Source: JAIEOG01 sp964611895 (GTDB lineage: Bacteria > Bdellovibrionota > FAC87 > UBA2466). Taken from it: a stretch of 64,000 nucleotides of DNA. Location of the stretch: positions 1 through 64,000 of the forward strand of contig CAZTDN010000018.1 of NCBI GenBank assembly GCA_964611895.1, read 5' to 3'. The notes under the pieces are model-generated. The model was given only the letters and a program-made list of their open reading frames with translations, did no database searches and was not told the DNA's origin. Position 1 is the stretch's first letter. Every line of letters begins with the position of its first letter. Both the position numbers and the translations under genes were made by a program. Positions 51,911 through 60,615 of the stretch are shown here, piece by piece.

Positions 51911-52842
51911 TCCGTCGAGCCCCGAAGCTGGGTCGCGACAAGCGTCGATCGATGAAAGAAGCGATTGCCGACTCCGTTCGGCCGGGCGACACGTTGCTCA
52001 TTGAGGGGTTCACTCACCTCATTTGTTTTGCGGCGGGACATGAGATCATCCGCCAAGGCATCGGAGACTTGACGGCTGTTCGGCTGACGCCTGACCTTGT
52101 TTACGATCAGATTATGGAGGCGGGCTTAGTAAAAAAACTCGTCTTTAGCTGGGCCGGAAATCCTGGAGTCGGCTCGCTGCACGCCCTACGTCGCCGCAGC
52201 CAAAAAGGGGCCGCTGGCCGAATCGAGCTAGAAGAATATTCGCATTTTGGAATGGTTGCCCGATTGCAGGCGGGCAGCAGTGGCCTGCCCTTCTGGCCTT
52301 TGGACAATTACCAGGGCAGCGACATTGCCGGAGCCAACGCCCGGATTCGCCAGGTAGAGTGCCCTTACACTGGTCGCCGGTTTGCTACTGTGCCAGCACT
52401 CAACCCCGACGTCGCTGTCGTGCATTGCCAGCGCAGCGACAAAGAGGGCAACGCGCAAGTTTGGGGCCTTCTGGGCACCCAAAAAGAAGCGGCTTTTGCT
52501 TCTAAACGCGTGATCGTGGTTGCCGAGGAAATCGTCGATACTTCTCTTATTCGAAAAGACCCCAACCGAACTCTCATCCCTGGTCTATTAGTCGACCATG
52601 TGGTGCATGAGCCCTGGGGATGCCACCCGAGTTATGTTCAGGGACATTACGATCGCGATAATGATTTTTACGTAAAGTGGGAAGAAATTTCGCGTGAGGT
52701 GCAACCGTATCAGGACTACTTGGCCGAGTTTGTTCATGGAGTCGCTGATCGCAAAGCCTACCTGAAAAAAATGGGCACGGGCCTGATCGACCGGCTCAAG
52801 GCCAAACCGCGCAAGTGCGAAGGGGTGGACTATGGGTACTAA
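51886..52842 (+). CDS. CoA-transferase, alpha subunit (GctA-like)
   Basis: This 318-residue protein belongs to the family I CoA-transferase alpha subunits, with GDTLLIEGFTHLI, the GNPGVGSLHALRR segment and a late AEEIVDTSLIRKDPNRTLIPG. The length matches GctA of glutaconate CoA-transferase (about 320). Related IpdA proteins of steroid ring opening are similar, so the substrate is open. The ATG at 51886 overlaps the previous gene by 25 bases; an ATG at 51952 (MKEAIADS) is an alternative start. It overlaps the beta gene by 11 bases, a usual alpha-beta arrangement. Confidence 0.82.
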   Translation: MPDQTREIVRRAPKLGRDKRRSMKEAIADSVRPGDTLLIEGFTHLICFAAGHEIIRQGIGDLTAVRLTPDLVYDQIMEAGLVKKLVFSWAGNPGVGSLHALRRRSQKGAAGRIELEEYSHFGMVARLQAGSSGLPFWPLDNYQGSDIAGANARIRQVECPYTGRRFATVPALNPDVAVVHCQRSDKEGNAQVWGLLGTQKEAAFASKRVIVVAEEIVDTSLIRKDPNRTLIPGLLVDHVVHEPWGCHPSYVQGHYDRDNDFYVKWEEISREVQPYQDYLAEFVHGVADRKAYLKKMGTGLIDRLKAKPRKCEGVDYGY

Positions 52843-53620
52843 CCTCACTGCCACCCCGTCCGAGCGCATGGCAGTCCGAGCTGCCGCCGAGTTGCACGAC
52901 CGCGAGGTCGTATTTGTAGGAATTGGGCTGCCCAATCTGGCGTGCAATCTGGCGCGTGCTACCCACGCTCCTGACTTGTTTATGATTTACGAGTCAGGTG
53001 CCGTTGGAACATTGCCCGATCGGCTGCCAGTATCCATTGGCGATCCGACTCTGGTCACAGACTCCCTGGCTATTGTGAGCCAGAGCGATATTTTTCAGCT
53101 CTTCCTGCAAGGGGGACTGATCGAAGTCGGATTTTTGGGCGGGGCGCAGGTAGACCGTTACGGCAATCTGAATACGACGGTCATCGGAGACTATGACAAC
53201 CCCAAAGTGCGCCTACCCGGTAGCGGAGGCGCTTGTGAAATAGCGGGGCATTCACAACGGTTATTGATCATGATGCGAATGAGTCCGCGCAGTTTCGTGG
53301 AAACAGTAGATTTTGTCACAAGCCCAGGGCAGCGGTTTCATAGTAAACGAAAATCTGATCAAGAAGGAAAACCTCGAACGGATTTTCACCTACCAGGCGG
53401 CGGGCCACTTACCGTGATCACCGACTTGGGGGTTTGTCAGTTTGAAGGCGATGAAATGGTGCTGACTGAGACTTACCAAGGGGTAACGCCAGAACAAGTG
53501 CACGCGGCCTGTGGGTGGAAAATGAAAATCGCCTCGCAGCTGCGCACCGCTCCCGAGCCTACTGCCGCTGAACTCAAGCTTCTGCGCGAAAAACTCGACC
53601 CCCAGAAGCTCTATCTTTAA
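52832..53620 (+). CDS. CoA-transferase, beta subunit (GctB-like)
   Basis: This 262-residue protein is the beta subunit of a family I CoA-transferase (GctB is about 266). The region YESGAVGTLPDRL holds the Glu expected to form the CoA-thioester intermediate. VGIGLPNLACNLAR and LIEVGFLGGAQVDRYGNLN also fit the family. Together with the alpha subunit it would move CoA between a carboxylic acid product of the semialdehyde dehydrogenase and another acyl-CoA. It ends the five-gene operon; a palindromic element starts one base after the stop. Confidence 0.83.
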   Translation: MGTNLTATPSERMAVRAAAELHDREVVFVGIGLPNLACNLARATHAPDLFMIYESGAVGTLPDRLPVSIGDPTLVTDSLAIVSQSDIFQLFLQGGLIEVGFLGGAQVDRYGNLNTTVIGDYDNPKVRLPGSGGACEIAGHSQRLLIMMRMSPRSFVETVDFVTSPGQRFHSKRKSDQEGKPRTDFHLPGGGPLTVITDLGVCQFEGDEMVLTETYQGVTPEQVHAACGWKMKIASQLRTAPEPTAAELKLLREKLDPQKLYL

Positions 53621-53621
53621 C

Positions 53622-53661
53622 CGGTACGCGGTACCTTTTTCACAAAAGGTACCGCGTACCG
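53622..53661. repeat. Palindromic element, two arms (locus 5)
   Basis: CGGTACGCGGTACCTTTT (53622-53639) pairs perfectly with AAAAGGTACCGCGTACCG (53644-53661), an 18-bp stem with loop TCAC. It starts one base after the CoA-transferase stop and could end that operon. Confidence 0.9.
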
Positions 53662-53790
53662 CGGGCGTACCGCCGGTGTATCGCGAGATCTAGACAAGAG
53701 TTAAGATGACTTTCTGCGTCACGCGATTCACCGATTGCCGTGCCGCATTAACTCCACGAGTGTCTGCTCTCAACACTTGTGGGAGAGTTT

Positions 53791-55053
53791 GTGAGAAGTT
53801 TTGGGCGGATCCTTTTTCTTGTTTTCTTTCTTTTACCCCTAGCAGGCCAGTCCCAAGACATCGTTTGGAACGAGGCCGGTCGGCCGCCCATCCGCCCACC
53901 CCTCGAGCTACCGAGTTGCCGCACCTTGCTTGCGCCCCATGAAATCCCCCAGGGCTCAAGCTCTCCTTCGGTCAACCAATCCGTCGGAGTAGTGCTCGCC
54001 GAAAGCATCCGGGTAGAAGACTTTAGCGCCCAGCTCGACAAACTGGTCGCCGAACGCGGACCTGAGGCGGTTATCGGTGGACGCATCTATGTCACAGGCG
54101 TGCCCATGGGCAAAGAGAAGATCACACGCTTTCAGTTTGAAAAGGCACTCAAAGCCCGTGGATTTTACGACGTTAAAGTTACCGTCATGTCGATTCCCAC
54201 GGCAAAGTTCAAAGGCTTTTCTCTGCAAACCGCGCGCGCCGTCCTGGAACGTGTGAAATATTGGTTTCCCTCAATGGACAGAGATTACCAAACACCCCTC
54301 AGAGGCGAAGTCACCTCAGGCATCACTTCAGACATTTTGGTCGAGGCGCCCAACCTGGTCTTCCTGTTCAACTCTCTGGATAAAACTGCAGACTTTGCGC
54401 TCACCTCAGGTATCCACGCCTCGCTGATCTTGGCCTACAATGTCTGGGCCAAAGCGATAACCAACTGGGTTTTGCGCCCAGGGGGCAGTAAGGTCGCTGA
54501 GTTTCTAAAAAGCGCAGCGTTGTCGTTTCCGTTTGTGTTGAACTACGCCGTCTTCGGCCACTACTCTGATATTCACAATTTCTACTTACAAAACGGGTGG
54601 GAAGCGACTCTAGCTCGCTTTCCTGCCGAACTGGCCAATTTTGGCGCTACACAAGGGCTCACGACTTTTTTACAAGTGATGTTTTACCGAATGGTCATGG
54701 TCGAAGGACTGGGCCAATGGCAAAACAGCAAAAGCGGTGTGGAAGACTCCGAAATCGTCCGAACCGTCGCCAACGTGAACCGTGCGCCCATATTAGTGCT
54801 CGACGCGATCGCACTCTTTTACGCTAGCACCAATGCCTGGAGCCTATGGCATTATGGCGCGTTTGATCTCAACGCGGGGCATATCGCTCTAGCGGCGCTC
54901 GCCCTAGCGGGAAAGGCGGCCTTTTGGGCCAACCCCAACTTCCTCGACCCCACGCTACACGTCGGGAAATGGCTCGTGGGACTGGGTCGGTATTTCAAAT
55001 CTCTGGCGGTTGTTTCAGAAGAAGAAAACCCACCGCCCCCGCCAACCGAGTAA
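53791..55053 (+). CDS. Exported or membrane protein of unknown function
   Basis: I use GTG 53791 (VRSFGRILFLVFFLLPLAG, a signal peptide), because GGGAGAG (53781-53787) is just upstream; GTG 53779 is an alternative. The rest (about 400 residues) has several hydrophobic stretches, such as ASLILAYNVWAKAITNWVL, FPFVLNYAVFGHY and GHIALAALALAGKAAFWA, that could span the membrane, and a Pro-rich end (PPPPPTE). The N-terminal mature part contains a VYVTGVPMG-like beta region (IGGRIYVTGVPMGKEKITRF, divided here) and FEKALKARGFYDVKV. No family is recognised. It lies alone between two palindromic-element loci. Confidence 0.65.
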   Translation: MRSFGRILFLVFFLLPLAGQSQDIVWNEAGRPPIRPPLELPSCRTLLAPHEIPQGSSSPSVNQSVGVVLAESIRVEDFSAQLDKLVAERGPEAVIGGRIYVTGVPMGKEKITRFQFEKALKARGFYDVKVTVMSIPTAKFKGFSLQTARAVLERVKYWFPSMDRDYQTPLRGEVTSGITSDILVEAPNLVFLFNSLDKTADFALTSGIHASLILAYNVWAKAITNWVLRPGGSKVAEFLKSAALSFPFVLNYAVFGHYSDIHNFYLQNGWEATLARFPAELANFGATQGLTTFLQVMFYRMVMVEGLGQWQNSKSGVEDSEIVRTVANVNRAPILVLDAIALFYASTNAWSLWHYGAFDLNAGHIALAALALAGKAAFWANPNFLDPTLHVGKWLVGLGRYFKSLAVVSEEENPPPPPTE

Positions 55054-55112
55054 CGCTTGGCACCATCGGCTGTGACGTGAGATGATACTAGCTCCAACCA
55101 AGAGGAGCTCCC

Positions 55113-56852
55113 ATGGCCGATACATCCGACAAAAATGCCAGTTTCATGCGTTCACTTTGTCTAGGCGAAATCCGCGAAGACATGATCTTCCCTTTTCCCC
55201 AGATCAAAGCAGAAGAAAAAGAAACCCTCAAAGCGACTTTTGATGCGTTCAGCACCTGGCTACGCGGTCGCGAGAAAGAGTTCCGGGAATGGGACGTCAA
55301 AGGCCATTTACCAGCCGAGTTTTTACAGCAGATGCGTGAGTTTGGTCTGTTCGGTTTTATTATCCCAGAAAAACACGGCGGCATGGGATTTTCGACGTCG
55401 GCTTATTCGCGCACGATTCAAGAACTCTCTCGATTTGAATCTTCGGTTGCCCTCACCGCAGGAGCACATAGCTCCATCGGAATGCGTGGCCTGTTGATTT
55501 TTGGTACCGAGGCCCAAAAAGACAAATACCTTCCCAAACTCGCCACCGGGGAAATGATTGCCGCTTTTTGCCTGACCGAACCCGGATCGGGGTCCGATGC
55601 GGCATCTATCAAGACCACTGCCGTGCGCAAAGGGGATAAGTGGGTCATCAATGGTGAGAAACTTTGGATCACCAATGGCGGCATAGCGGACTTTTTTACG
55701 GTCTTTGCTCGCACGGATACCAAAGAGGGCAAGATGACAGCTTTCATTGTCACCCGCGACATGAAAGGCGTCTCCAATGGCCCCCACGAAGATAAGATGG
55801 GCATCCGCGCTAGTTCGACGACCACCATTCTATTGGACAATGTTGAAGTAGGAGACGAACACGTTCTAGACGAAGTGGGCAAAGGGTTTAAGGTTGCAAT
55901 GCGTATTCTCAATGCTGGCCGCACAGGTCTGGGCGGAGGATCGGTCGGAGCGATGAAAGAAGCTATCGCTCATTGCACCAAACAAGCCAAACAGCGCGCG
56001 CAGTTTGGCAAACCCATCGCTGAGTTTGGATTGGTGAAACAAAAAATCGGCCACATGGTCGTTGAGACATTTGCTACGGAATCTACCGTATCGATGGTGA
56101 GCGGCCTGGTGGATCAAGGCTATGACGATTACGCAGTCGAAGCGGCGATCAGCAAAGTATTTGCCACCGAGTGCCTCTGGCGCACGGTCGACGAGGCCCT
56201 GCAGATTGCGGGGGGGAATGGTTTCATGCGCGAGTTTCCCTACGAGCGCATGATGCGGGATTGCCGCATTAACCGCATTTTTGAAGGAACGAATGAAATC
56301 CTTCGCCTGTTTATCGCTCTTACTGGCATGAATGACGTCGGCAGTGAGCTTAAGGAACTCAGCTCATCTTTGGGGAACGTTTTTTCGGATCCCATCAAAG
56401 GGTTCGGAGTGCTATCTGACTATGCTCGCAAGCGAGTTTCATACGCAACCGGAGTGGGAAAGTCTGAGCTCACCAAATCGCACCCCGATCTCAAAAACGC
56501 GGCGATCGTCTTTAATGACGGCGCACAGCGCCTGGGAACTTTTGCGGACCGGCTATTGCGTAAGCACGGCAAAAAAATCGTCGATAGCCAATTCGCCACC
56601 CGGCGGCTGGCTGATGTGATGATCGATCTCTTTGCGCTGGGCTGTACGATTAGCCGAGTGACTTCGATGATCGAAAGCAAAGGATCTGCTGCTTGCTCCA
56701 AGGAAAAAGAAATCCTCACCGTATTCTCGGGCCAGTGCCGTCGCCGTATCAACGGCAATATCGGCAAGATCGATGAAAATGACGATGAACTCATCAAATC
56801 TCTCGCAGACGATGCGGTGGAAGCCGAGTCCTATCGCTGGGATACTATCTAG
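55113..56852 (+). CDS. VLCAD/ACAD9-like acyl-CoA dehydrogenase
   Basis: This 579-residue FAD enzyme removes hydrogen from acyl-CoA in beta-oxidation. AGGAG lies upstream of the ATG. The ACAD core (about 60-420) has AFCLTEPGSGSDAAS and WITNGGIADFFTVFAR (FAD and substrate binding), QFGKPIAEFGLVKQKI and the segment FEGTNEILRLFIALTGM, which carries the catalytic Glu. FEGTNEILRLF and the extra C-terminal region (about 420-579) mark the very-long-chain branch. It probably supports fatty acid or branched acyl-CoA catabolism, near icmF and the thiolase. A palindromic element starts one base after the stop. Confidence 0.92.
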   Translation: MADTSDKNASFMRSLCLGEIREDMIFPFPQIKAEEKETLKATFDAFSTWLRGREKEFREWDVKGHLPAEFLQQMREFGLFGFIIPEKHGGMGFSTSAYSRTIQELSRFESSVALTAGAHSSIGMRGLLIFGTEAQKDKYLPKLATGEMIAAFCLTEPGSGSDAASIKTTAVRKGDKWVINGEKLWITNGGIADFFTVFARTDTKEGKMTAFIVTRDMKGVSNGPHEDKMGIRASSTTTILLDNVEVGDEHVLDEVGKGFKVAMRILNAGRTGLGGGSVGAMKEAIAHCTKQAKQRAQFGKPIAEFGLVKQKIGHMVVETFATESTVSMVSGLVDQGYDDYAVEAAISKVFATECLWRTVDEALQIAGGNGFMREFPYERMMRDCRINRIFEGTNEILRLFIALTGMNDVGSELKELSSSLGNVFSDPIKGFGVLSDYARKRVSYATGVGKSELTKSHPDLKNAAIVFNDGAQRLGTFADRLLRKHGKKIVDSQFATRRLADVMIDLFALGCTISRVTSMIESKGSAACSKEKEILTVFSGQCRRRINGNIGKIDENDDELIKSLADDAVEAESYRWDTI

Positions 56853-56853
56853 C

Positions 56854-56891
56854 CGGTACGCGGTACCTTTTTAAAAAGGTACCGCGTACCG
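56854..56891. repeat. Palindromic element, perfect 19-bp stem (locus 6)
   Basis: CGGTACGCGGTACCTTTTT (56854-56872) is exactly complementary to 56873-56891. It begins one base after the acyl-CoA dehydrogenase stop and lies 53 bases before feoA. It is the clearest example of the family consensus. Confidence 0.92.
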
Positions 56892-56943
56892 AAATACTCG
56901 CCGAGTTGTCTTCACCCCTATTCTGATTTAGCTTGTTCCGGCA

Positions 56944-57180
56944 GTGCAAAAGCATCCAAATAACAACCCATTTGCCGGCCAACCCGCGGGCTCCCAGTGG
57001 CAGCTAAAATCTATCGAAGGCCCGGCGGCCCTCGTAGAAAGACTCCATGAAATCGGCTTTTTGCCCGGAGAGTCTATCCGACTCAACGGCCAAGCCCCTC
57101 TAGGAGGGCCCTGGCTAGTCGAAGTCCGCGGCACCACTCTGGCGCTGCGAGAAAACGAAGTCCTATGCCTGCGGTTTTAA
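56944..57180 (+). CDS. feoA: Ferrous iron transport protein FeoA
   Basis: This 78-residue SH3-like protein begins at a GTG without a strong ribosome site. The family pattern is visible: VERLHEIGFLPGESIRLNGQAPLGGPWLVEVRGTTLALRENE, shown here only in parts (LHEIGFLPGE, GPWLVEVRG, LALRENEV). FeoA helps the FeoB permease, perhaps by controlling its GTPase. It overlaps feoB by 16 bases. No Fur box was clear in the short spacer upstream. Confidence 0.88.
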   Translation: MQKHPNNNPFAGQPAGSQWQLKSIEGPAALVERLHEIGFLPGESIRLNGQAPLGGPWLVEVRGTTLALRENEVLCLRF

Positions 57181-59066
57181 CCCCTCCTCTCATCGCTATC
57201 GTCGGGCCGCCAAATGCCGGAAAGACCTCACTCTTCAATGCTCTTACCGGAACGGGCAGCCAGCCAGTGAACTACCCCGGTGCCACGGTCGAGTATGCGC
57301 TGGGCACCGCGCGAAAAGCGTGGGGAGTCCCGCTTCGAATTGCCGACACCCCAGGCACTTATAGCCTGTCCCCGAAATCCCCCGAAGAACAGGTGACGTT
57401 CCAAGTGCTCTTTGGAAATGCAATCGAGAAGCCCAATGTGGTCATCGTGGTTCTGGACGGCACCCAACTTTCACGCCACATCCCCCTCGCCCGGCAAGTC
57501 ATCGAAACTGGCTACCGCGTGGTGCTCGCGATCACCATGCACGATCTGCTCGCCAAGGAGGGAACCCAATTAGATCCAAAACTGCTCTCGAAAGAACTGG
57601 GCACTCAAGCGTTTTTGATCAACGCCACACAGCCAGAATCCTTACGCGAGCTCGTACGGGAGACAGCGAGGCTTGCAGCGCAACCCCCCTCGACCGTAAT
57701 AGAACCGGCCGCCTGGTCGGCAAATCGCCTGACCACCGAGCTCCAATGGGCAGCTCGCACTCAGGAAAAAGTCGTAACAAAAGCACCTAACCTAGCTGCC
57801 AATCCCCGTTCTCTCACAGCGGAAACCCGCAAGTTGGACGCAGTTTTTCTGCATCCGGTTTGGGGGCTCGCTATTTTTACCGTCATCATGGCGGCGCTTT
57901 TTACGTCCATATTTTCGCTGGCCGCTCCCGCCATGGACTTTATCAGCGAAAGTTTTGAAAAATTTGCTGCTCTGATATTGGAGTTTGCACCCCATTCGCT
58001 CTGGGCCGATTTTCTGGCTGGCGGTATCGTCCTGAGTCTGGGAGCGATCCTGACTTTTGTCCCCCAGATCATGATACTTTTTCTTGGAATCACTCTTCTG
58101 GAAGACTCGGGTTATTTGGCGCGCGCAGCGACTTTAATAGACCGACCTCTCACTCGGCTGGGGCTCAATGGACGATCCTTCGTACCTCTGCTGTCGGGAT
58201 ACGCTTGCGCCATCCCCGCCATGCTGGCTGCACGCACCATTCCCAGCAAAAAAGAACGTTGGCTCACGCTCTGGGTAATCCCCCTGATGAGTTGTAGCGC
58301 GCGACTTCCGGTGTATTCCTTGCTCTTGGCGTTTTTGTTCTGGGAACAGCCTGCCTGGAAGCCAGGACTCGCATTGGCAGGGATCTATCTACTCAGTTTG
58401 ATCGTTGGGGCAGTTTCAGCCGCTGTAGTAAATCGGTGGCTCCCGCGCGAAGAGTGCTCGTTTTTCCTGATGGAGCTGCCTCTTTACCGTCGTCCGTCTC
58501 TCTCTGGCGTGTTCAAGACCGTGGCGATGCGCACGCAGAGTTATCTAAAAAAAGCCGGGCCGGCGATCTTTGTCTTTGCCACCGCGCTTTGGGCCTTGAC
58601 GACTTTTCCCAATTATCGCGCCACGGATCCCTCTGAAAAACTCCACAGCAGCTATGCCGCACAGGCTGGGCGTTGGATAAACCCCTGGATGGAACCCATG
58701 GGAGGCGATTGGAGAACTGGGGTTTCACTGATATCCGCATTTGCTGCGCGAGAAGTTTTTGTCAGTTCTCTGGGCCTGGTCCTACAAGTTTCGGAAACAG
58801 ACGAAGAGAAACGAGAGGTCTCCCTCTTGCAATCCATGCAAACCGTAAAACGTTCCGACGGCACACCTTTGTTTACAACGGCATCCACCGCCGGCCTGAT
58901 CCTATTTGTCCTCATTGCTCTTCAGTGCATGTCGACAGTCGCGGTTGCCCGAAGAGAATTTGGCGGTTGGAAAATGCCCCTGCTCCAGCTAGTCAGCTTT
59001 AACCTACTGGCGTATGCCGTCGCAGTGCTCGCCGTGCAGGGGCTGCACTTGTTAGGAGTGCAATAA
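57165..59066 (+). CDS. feoB: Ferrous iron transporter FeoB, short form with altered G4 motif
   Basis: FeoB imports Fe(II) through the inner membrane under control of a GTPase domain. The G-protein domain (about 1-165) has G1 GPPNAGKTS, G2 in NYPGATVEY and G3 ADTPGTYSL. The G4 motif, usually NMxD, reads TMHD (in LAITMHDLLAKEG), so the key Asn is replaced by Thr. After a helical linker, the C-terminal part has about eight membrane segments with the gate motifs GYACAIPAMLAARTI and LMSCSARLPVYSLLLAFLF. At 633 residues it is shorter than E. coli FeoB (773). It overlaps feoA; no feoC is seen. Confidence 0.92.
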   Translation: MPAVLTPPLIAIVGPPNAGKTSLFNALTGTGSQPVNYPGATVEYALGTARKAWGVPLRIADTPGTYSLSPKSPEEQVTFQVLFGNAIEKPNVVIVVLDGTQLSRHIPLARQVIETGYRVVLAITMHDLLAKEGTQLDPKLLSKELGTQAFLINATQPESLRELVRETARLAAQPPSTVIEPAAWSANRLTTELQWAARTQEKVVTKAPNLAANPRSLTAETRKLDAVFLHPVWGLAIFTVIMAALFTSIFSLAAPAMDFISESFEKFAALILEFAPHSLWADFLAGGIVLSLGAILTFVPQIMILFLGITLLEDSGYLARAATLIDRPLTRLGLNGRSFVPLLSGYACAIPAMLAARTIPSKKERWLTLWVIPLMSCSARLPVYSLLLAFLFWEQPAWKPGLALAGIYLLSLIVGAVSAAVVNRWLPREECSFFLMELPLYRRPSLSGVFKTVAMRTQSYLKKAGPAIFVFATALWALTTFPNYRATDPSEKLHSSYAAQAGRWINPWMEPMGGDWRTGVSLISAFAAREVFVSSLGLVLQVSETDEEKREVSLLQSMQTVKRSDGTPLFTTASTAGLILFVLIALQCMSTVAVARREFGGWKMPLLQLVSFNLLAYAVAVLAVQGLHLLGVQ

Positions 59067-59082
59067 AAAAGCGGAAGCCCGC
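59065..59082 (-). terminator. Small rho-independent terminator of the minus-strand barrel gene
   Basis: On the minus strand GCGG-GCTT-CCGC (59082-59071) is followed by six U. It begins just after the stop of the small barrel-like gene. The stem is only four pairs, so it may be weak. Confidence 0.5.
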
Positions 59083-59616
59083 TCAAAGTCCAAAAGCGAG
59101 ACTGACGCCCATCAAAGGCGAGTTTCCACCTAAGACCAGTTCTAACGCGCCGGCTTGTGTGGTTACCTGGAAATTCAGGCCGGAATTGAAAACTAGCATC
59201 ACCCGCTCGATGATTTCGAAGTGAATCCCAAACAGCGGCTGCACGTTGACATAAAACGTCCGAGCGGCCGAATTCATCGCCCCCAAACCTAGACCTGCTC
59301 CAATATGAAAGCCCTTGAGCGAATCTCCGACGAGCGTGTAGCGGTAGTTAAAACCCGCACCGATCAAAAAGGGATTGATCGTCGGCATTCCCAAATACGC
59401 CTGCAACGCAGACTTTTCCGAAAGGAGAAAAATGGCCGTAAGCCCCGGCACAGTGGCGCTCTGAGTGTAGGGAGTGTCGATAGCGCTTCCCACGTAGATA
59501 GTAGGCCGCCCGGCGGGCAACCCCGTATTCGATAATCCCCGTGCAGCGCCCTGCGCGCCAAAGCCTACGGTTAAAGCAAGAACCAAAATCCCCGAGAACC
59601 CAGTGAATCGTTTCAT
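59083..59616 (-). CDS. Small exported beta-barrel-like protein
   Basis: The ATG at 59616 has GGAGG 8 bases upstream and starts a signal peptide (GFSGILVLALTVGFGAQGA); an ATG five codons earlier is unlikely. The 177-residue product has alternating hydrophobic strands, Gly-rich turns and segments such as FLIGAGFNYRYTLVG and GFHIGAGLGLGAM, as in small outer-membrane barrels. It ends VSLAFGL. No specific family is recognised, and the function is unknown. It is divergent from the coiled-coil gene. Confidence 0.7.
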   Translation of the reverse strand: MKRFTGFSGILVLALTVGFGAQGAARGLSNTGLPAGRPTIYVGSAIDTPYTQSATVPGLTAIFLLSEKSALQAYLGMPTINPFLIGAGFNYRYTLVGDSLKGFHIGAGLGLGAMNSAARTFYVNVQPLFGIHFEIIERVMLVFNSGLNFQVTTQAGALELVLGGNSPLMGVSLAFGL

Positions 59617-59753
59617 GGTGTTTTCCTCCAAGAGACCGAGATTACGCTGGAATTTCGCCTTCGAACACCTAAAAACACCGACGCGCTGCGCTGCTTTGAG
59701 CTATCAACTCATTGGAGATTTATTCCGATACGACTACTGGGAGAACGCGCACC

Positions 59754-60560
59754 GTGGCGGATAACGATTCGAAAACCAAACCGGGTACATCACCCGGAAA
59801 AACCGAGGACACTTCGGCTTCTTACAACAAGAAGGAACCGGCCATGCCCTCACTTTCGGATCTCGCTCCCATGGAGCCGGTGTTTGAAACCGAAGCCCCA
59901 CCGGAAGATCCCTCTTCGAATCAAGTCGACACACTCCGCAAGTACATCGGGCTAAAAGAAAGCGAAGCCCGGGATCTCAAAGAGCAGCAACGGCAATACC
60001 AAACCTATGTGCGAAAGCTCACGTCTGAGGTCAAGGGACTCAGCGAACAGCTAAAGAGCACAGTGGATGAACTCGAAGCCCATAAACGCCGTTCAGAGCA
60101 AGCAAAGTCGGACCACCAAGAACTGGAAAAACGCCACAAAGAAGAACTCACACGCCTCAAAAACGAGTACGAGGAACGTTTGCGCATGACAGGCAATGTT
60201 TCCAATGAATACGAAGAGCTGAAAAAACGGCGAGAGGAATGGAAAGATAAAGTCCAAGAAGATCTCAAACGCATCAAACTCAAAGAACGTGAACTCGAAA
60301 ACAAATACGAGCTGCTCAAACGCGATACCCAAGCACTGCTCGACTCCAAGGACAAACACGTCATAGAACTCAAGCGAAAGAACGACGCGCTCGAATTAGA
60401 AATGGAAGCCCTCGAAGAAAAGCTACGCAATGCTACGCAGGGAGTTTCAGCGGTCCAAGCGAAAAAACGCCGCCTCATTGAAACTCTCCGACTGGCCATC
60501 GCACTCCTCGAGCAACTGGACCAAGCAGACGAAACCGAAGACTCTAAAAAAGCAGGTTAA
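59754..60560 (+). CDS. Cytoplasmic coiled-coil protein of unknown function
   Basis: I use GTG 59754 (VADNDSKTKPG) with GGGAG 10 bases upstream; TTG 59712 is also in frame. The 268-residue product has a disordered N-terminal part (about 1-60, rich in Lys, Thr, Pro and acidic residues) and a long coiled coil (about 60-260), very rich in Lys, Glu, Gln and Leu with a clear heptad trend. There is no signal peptide. It could be a structural or tethering protein; Myxobacteria and Bdellovibrio-like bacteria have many such proteins. Function cannot be inferred. Confidence 0.75.
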   Translation: MADNDSKTKPGTSPGKTEDTSASYNKKEPAMPSLSDLAPMEPVFETEAPPEDPSSNQVDTLRKYIGLKESEARDLKEQQRQYQTYVRKLTSEVKGLSEQLKSTVDELEAHKRRSEQAKSDHQELEKRHKEELTRLKNEYEERLRMTGNVSNEYEELKKRREEWKDKVQEDLKRIKLKERELENKYELLKRDTQALLDSKDKHVIELKRKNDALELEMEALEEKLRNATQGVSAVQAKKRRLIETLRLAIALLEQLDQADETEDSKKAG

Positions 60561-60615
60561 CACCCCCGATTTTATTGCCAGCTCGCTCAGGCCTTCGCTA
60601 CCCTACTCTTCTTTT

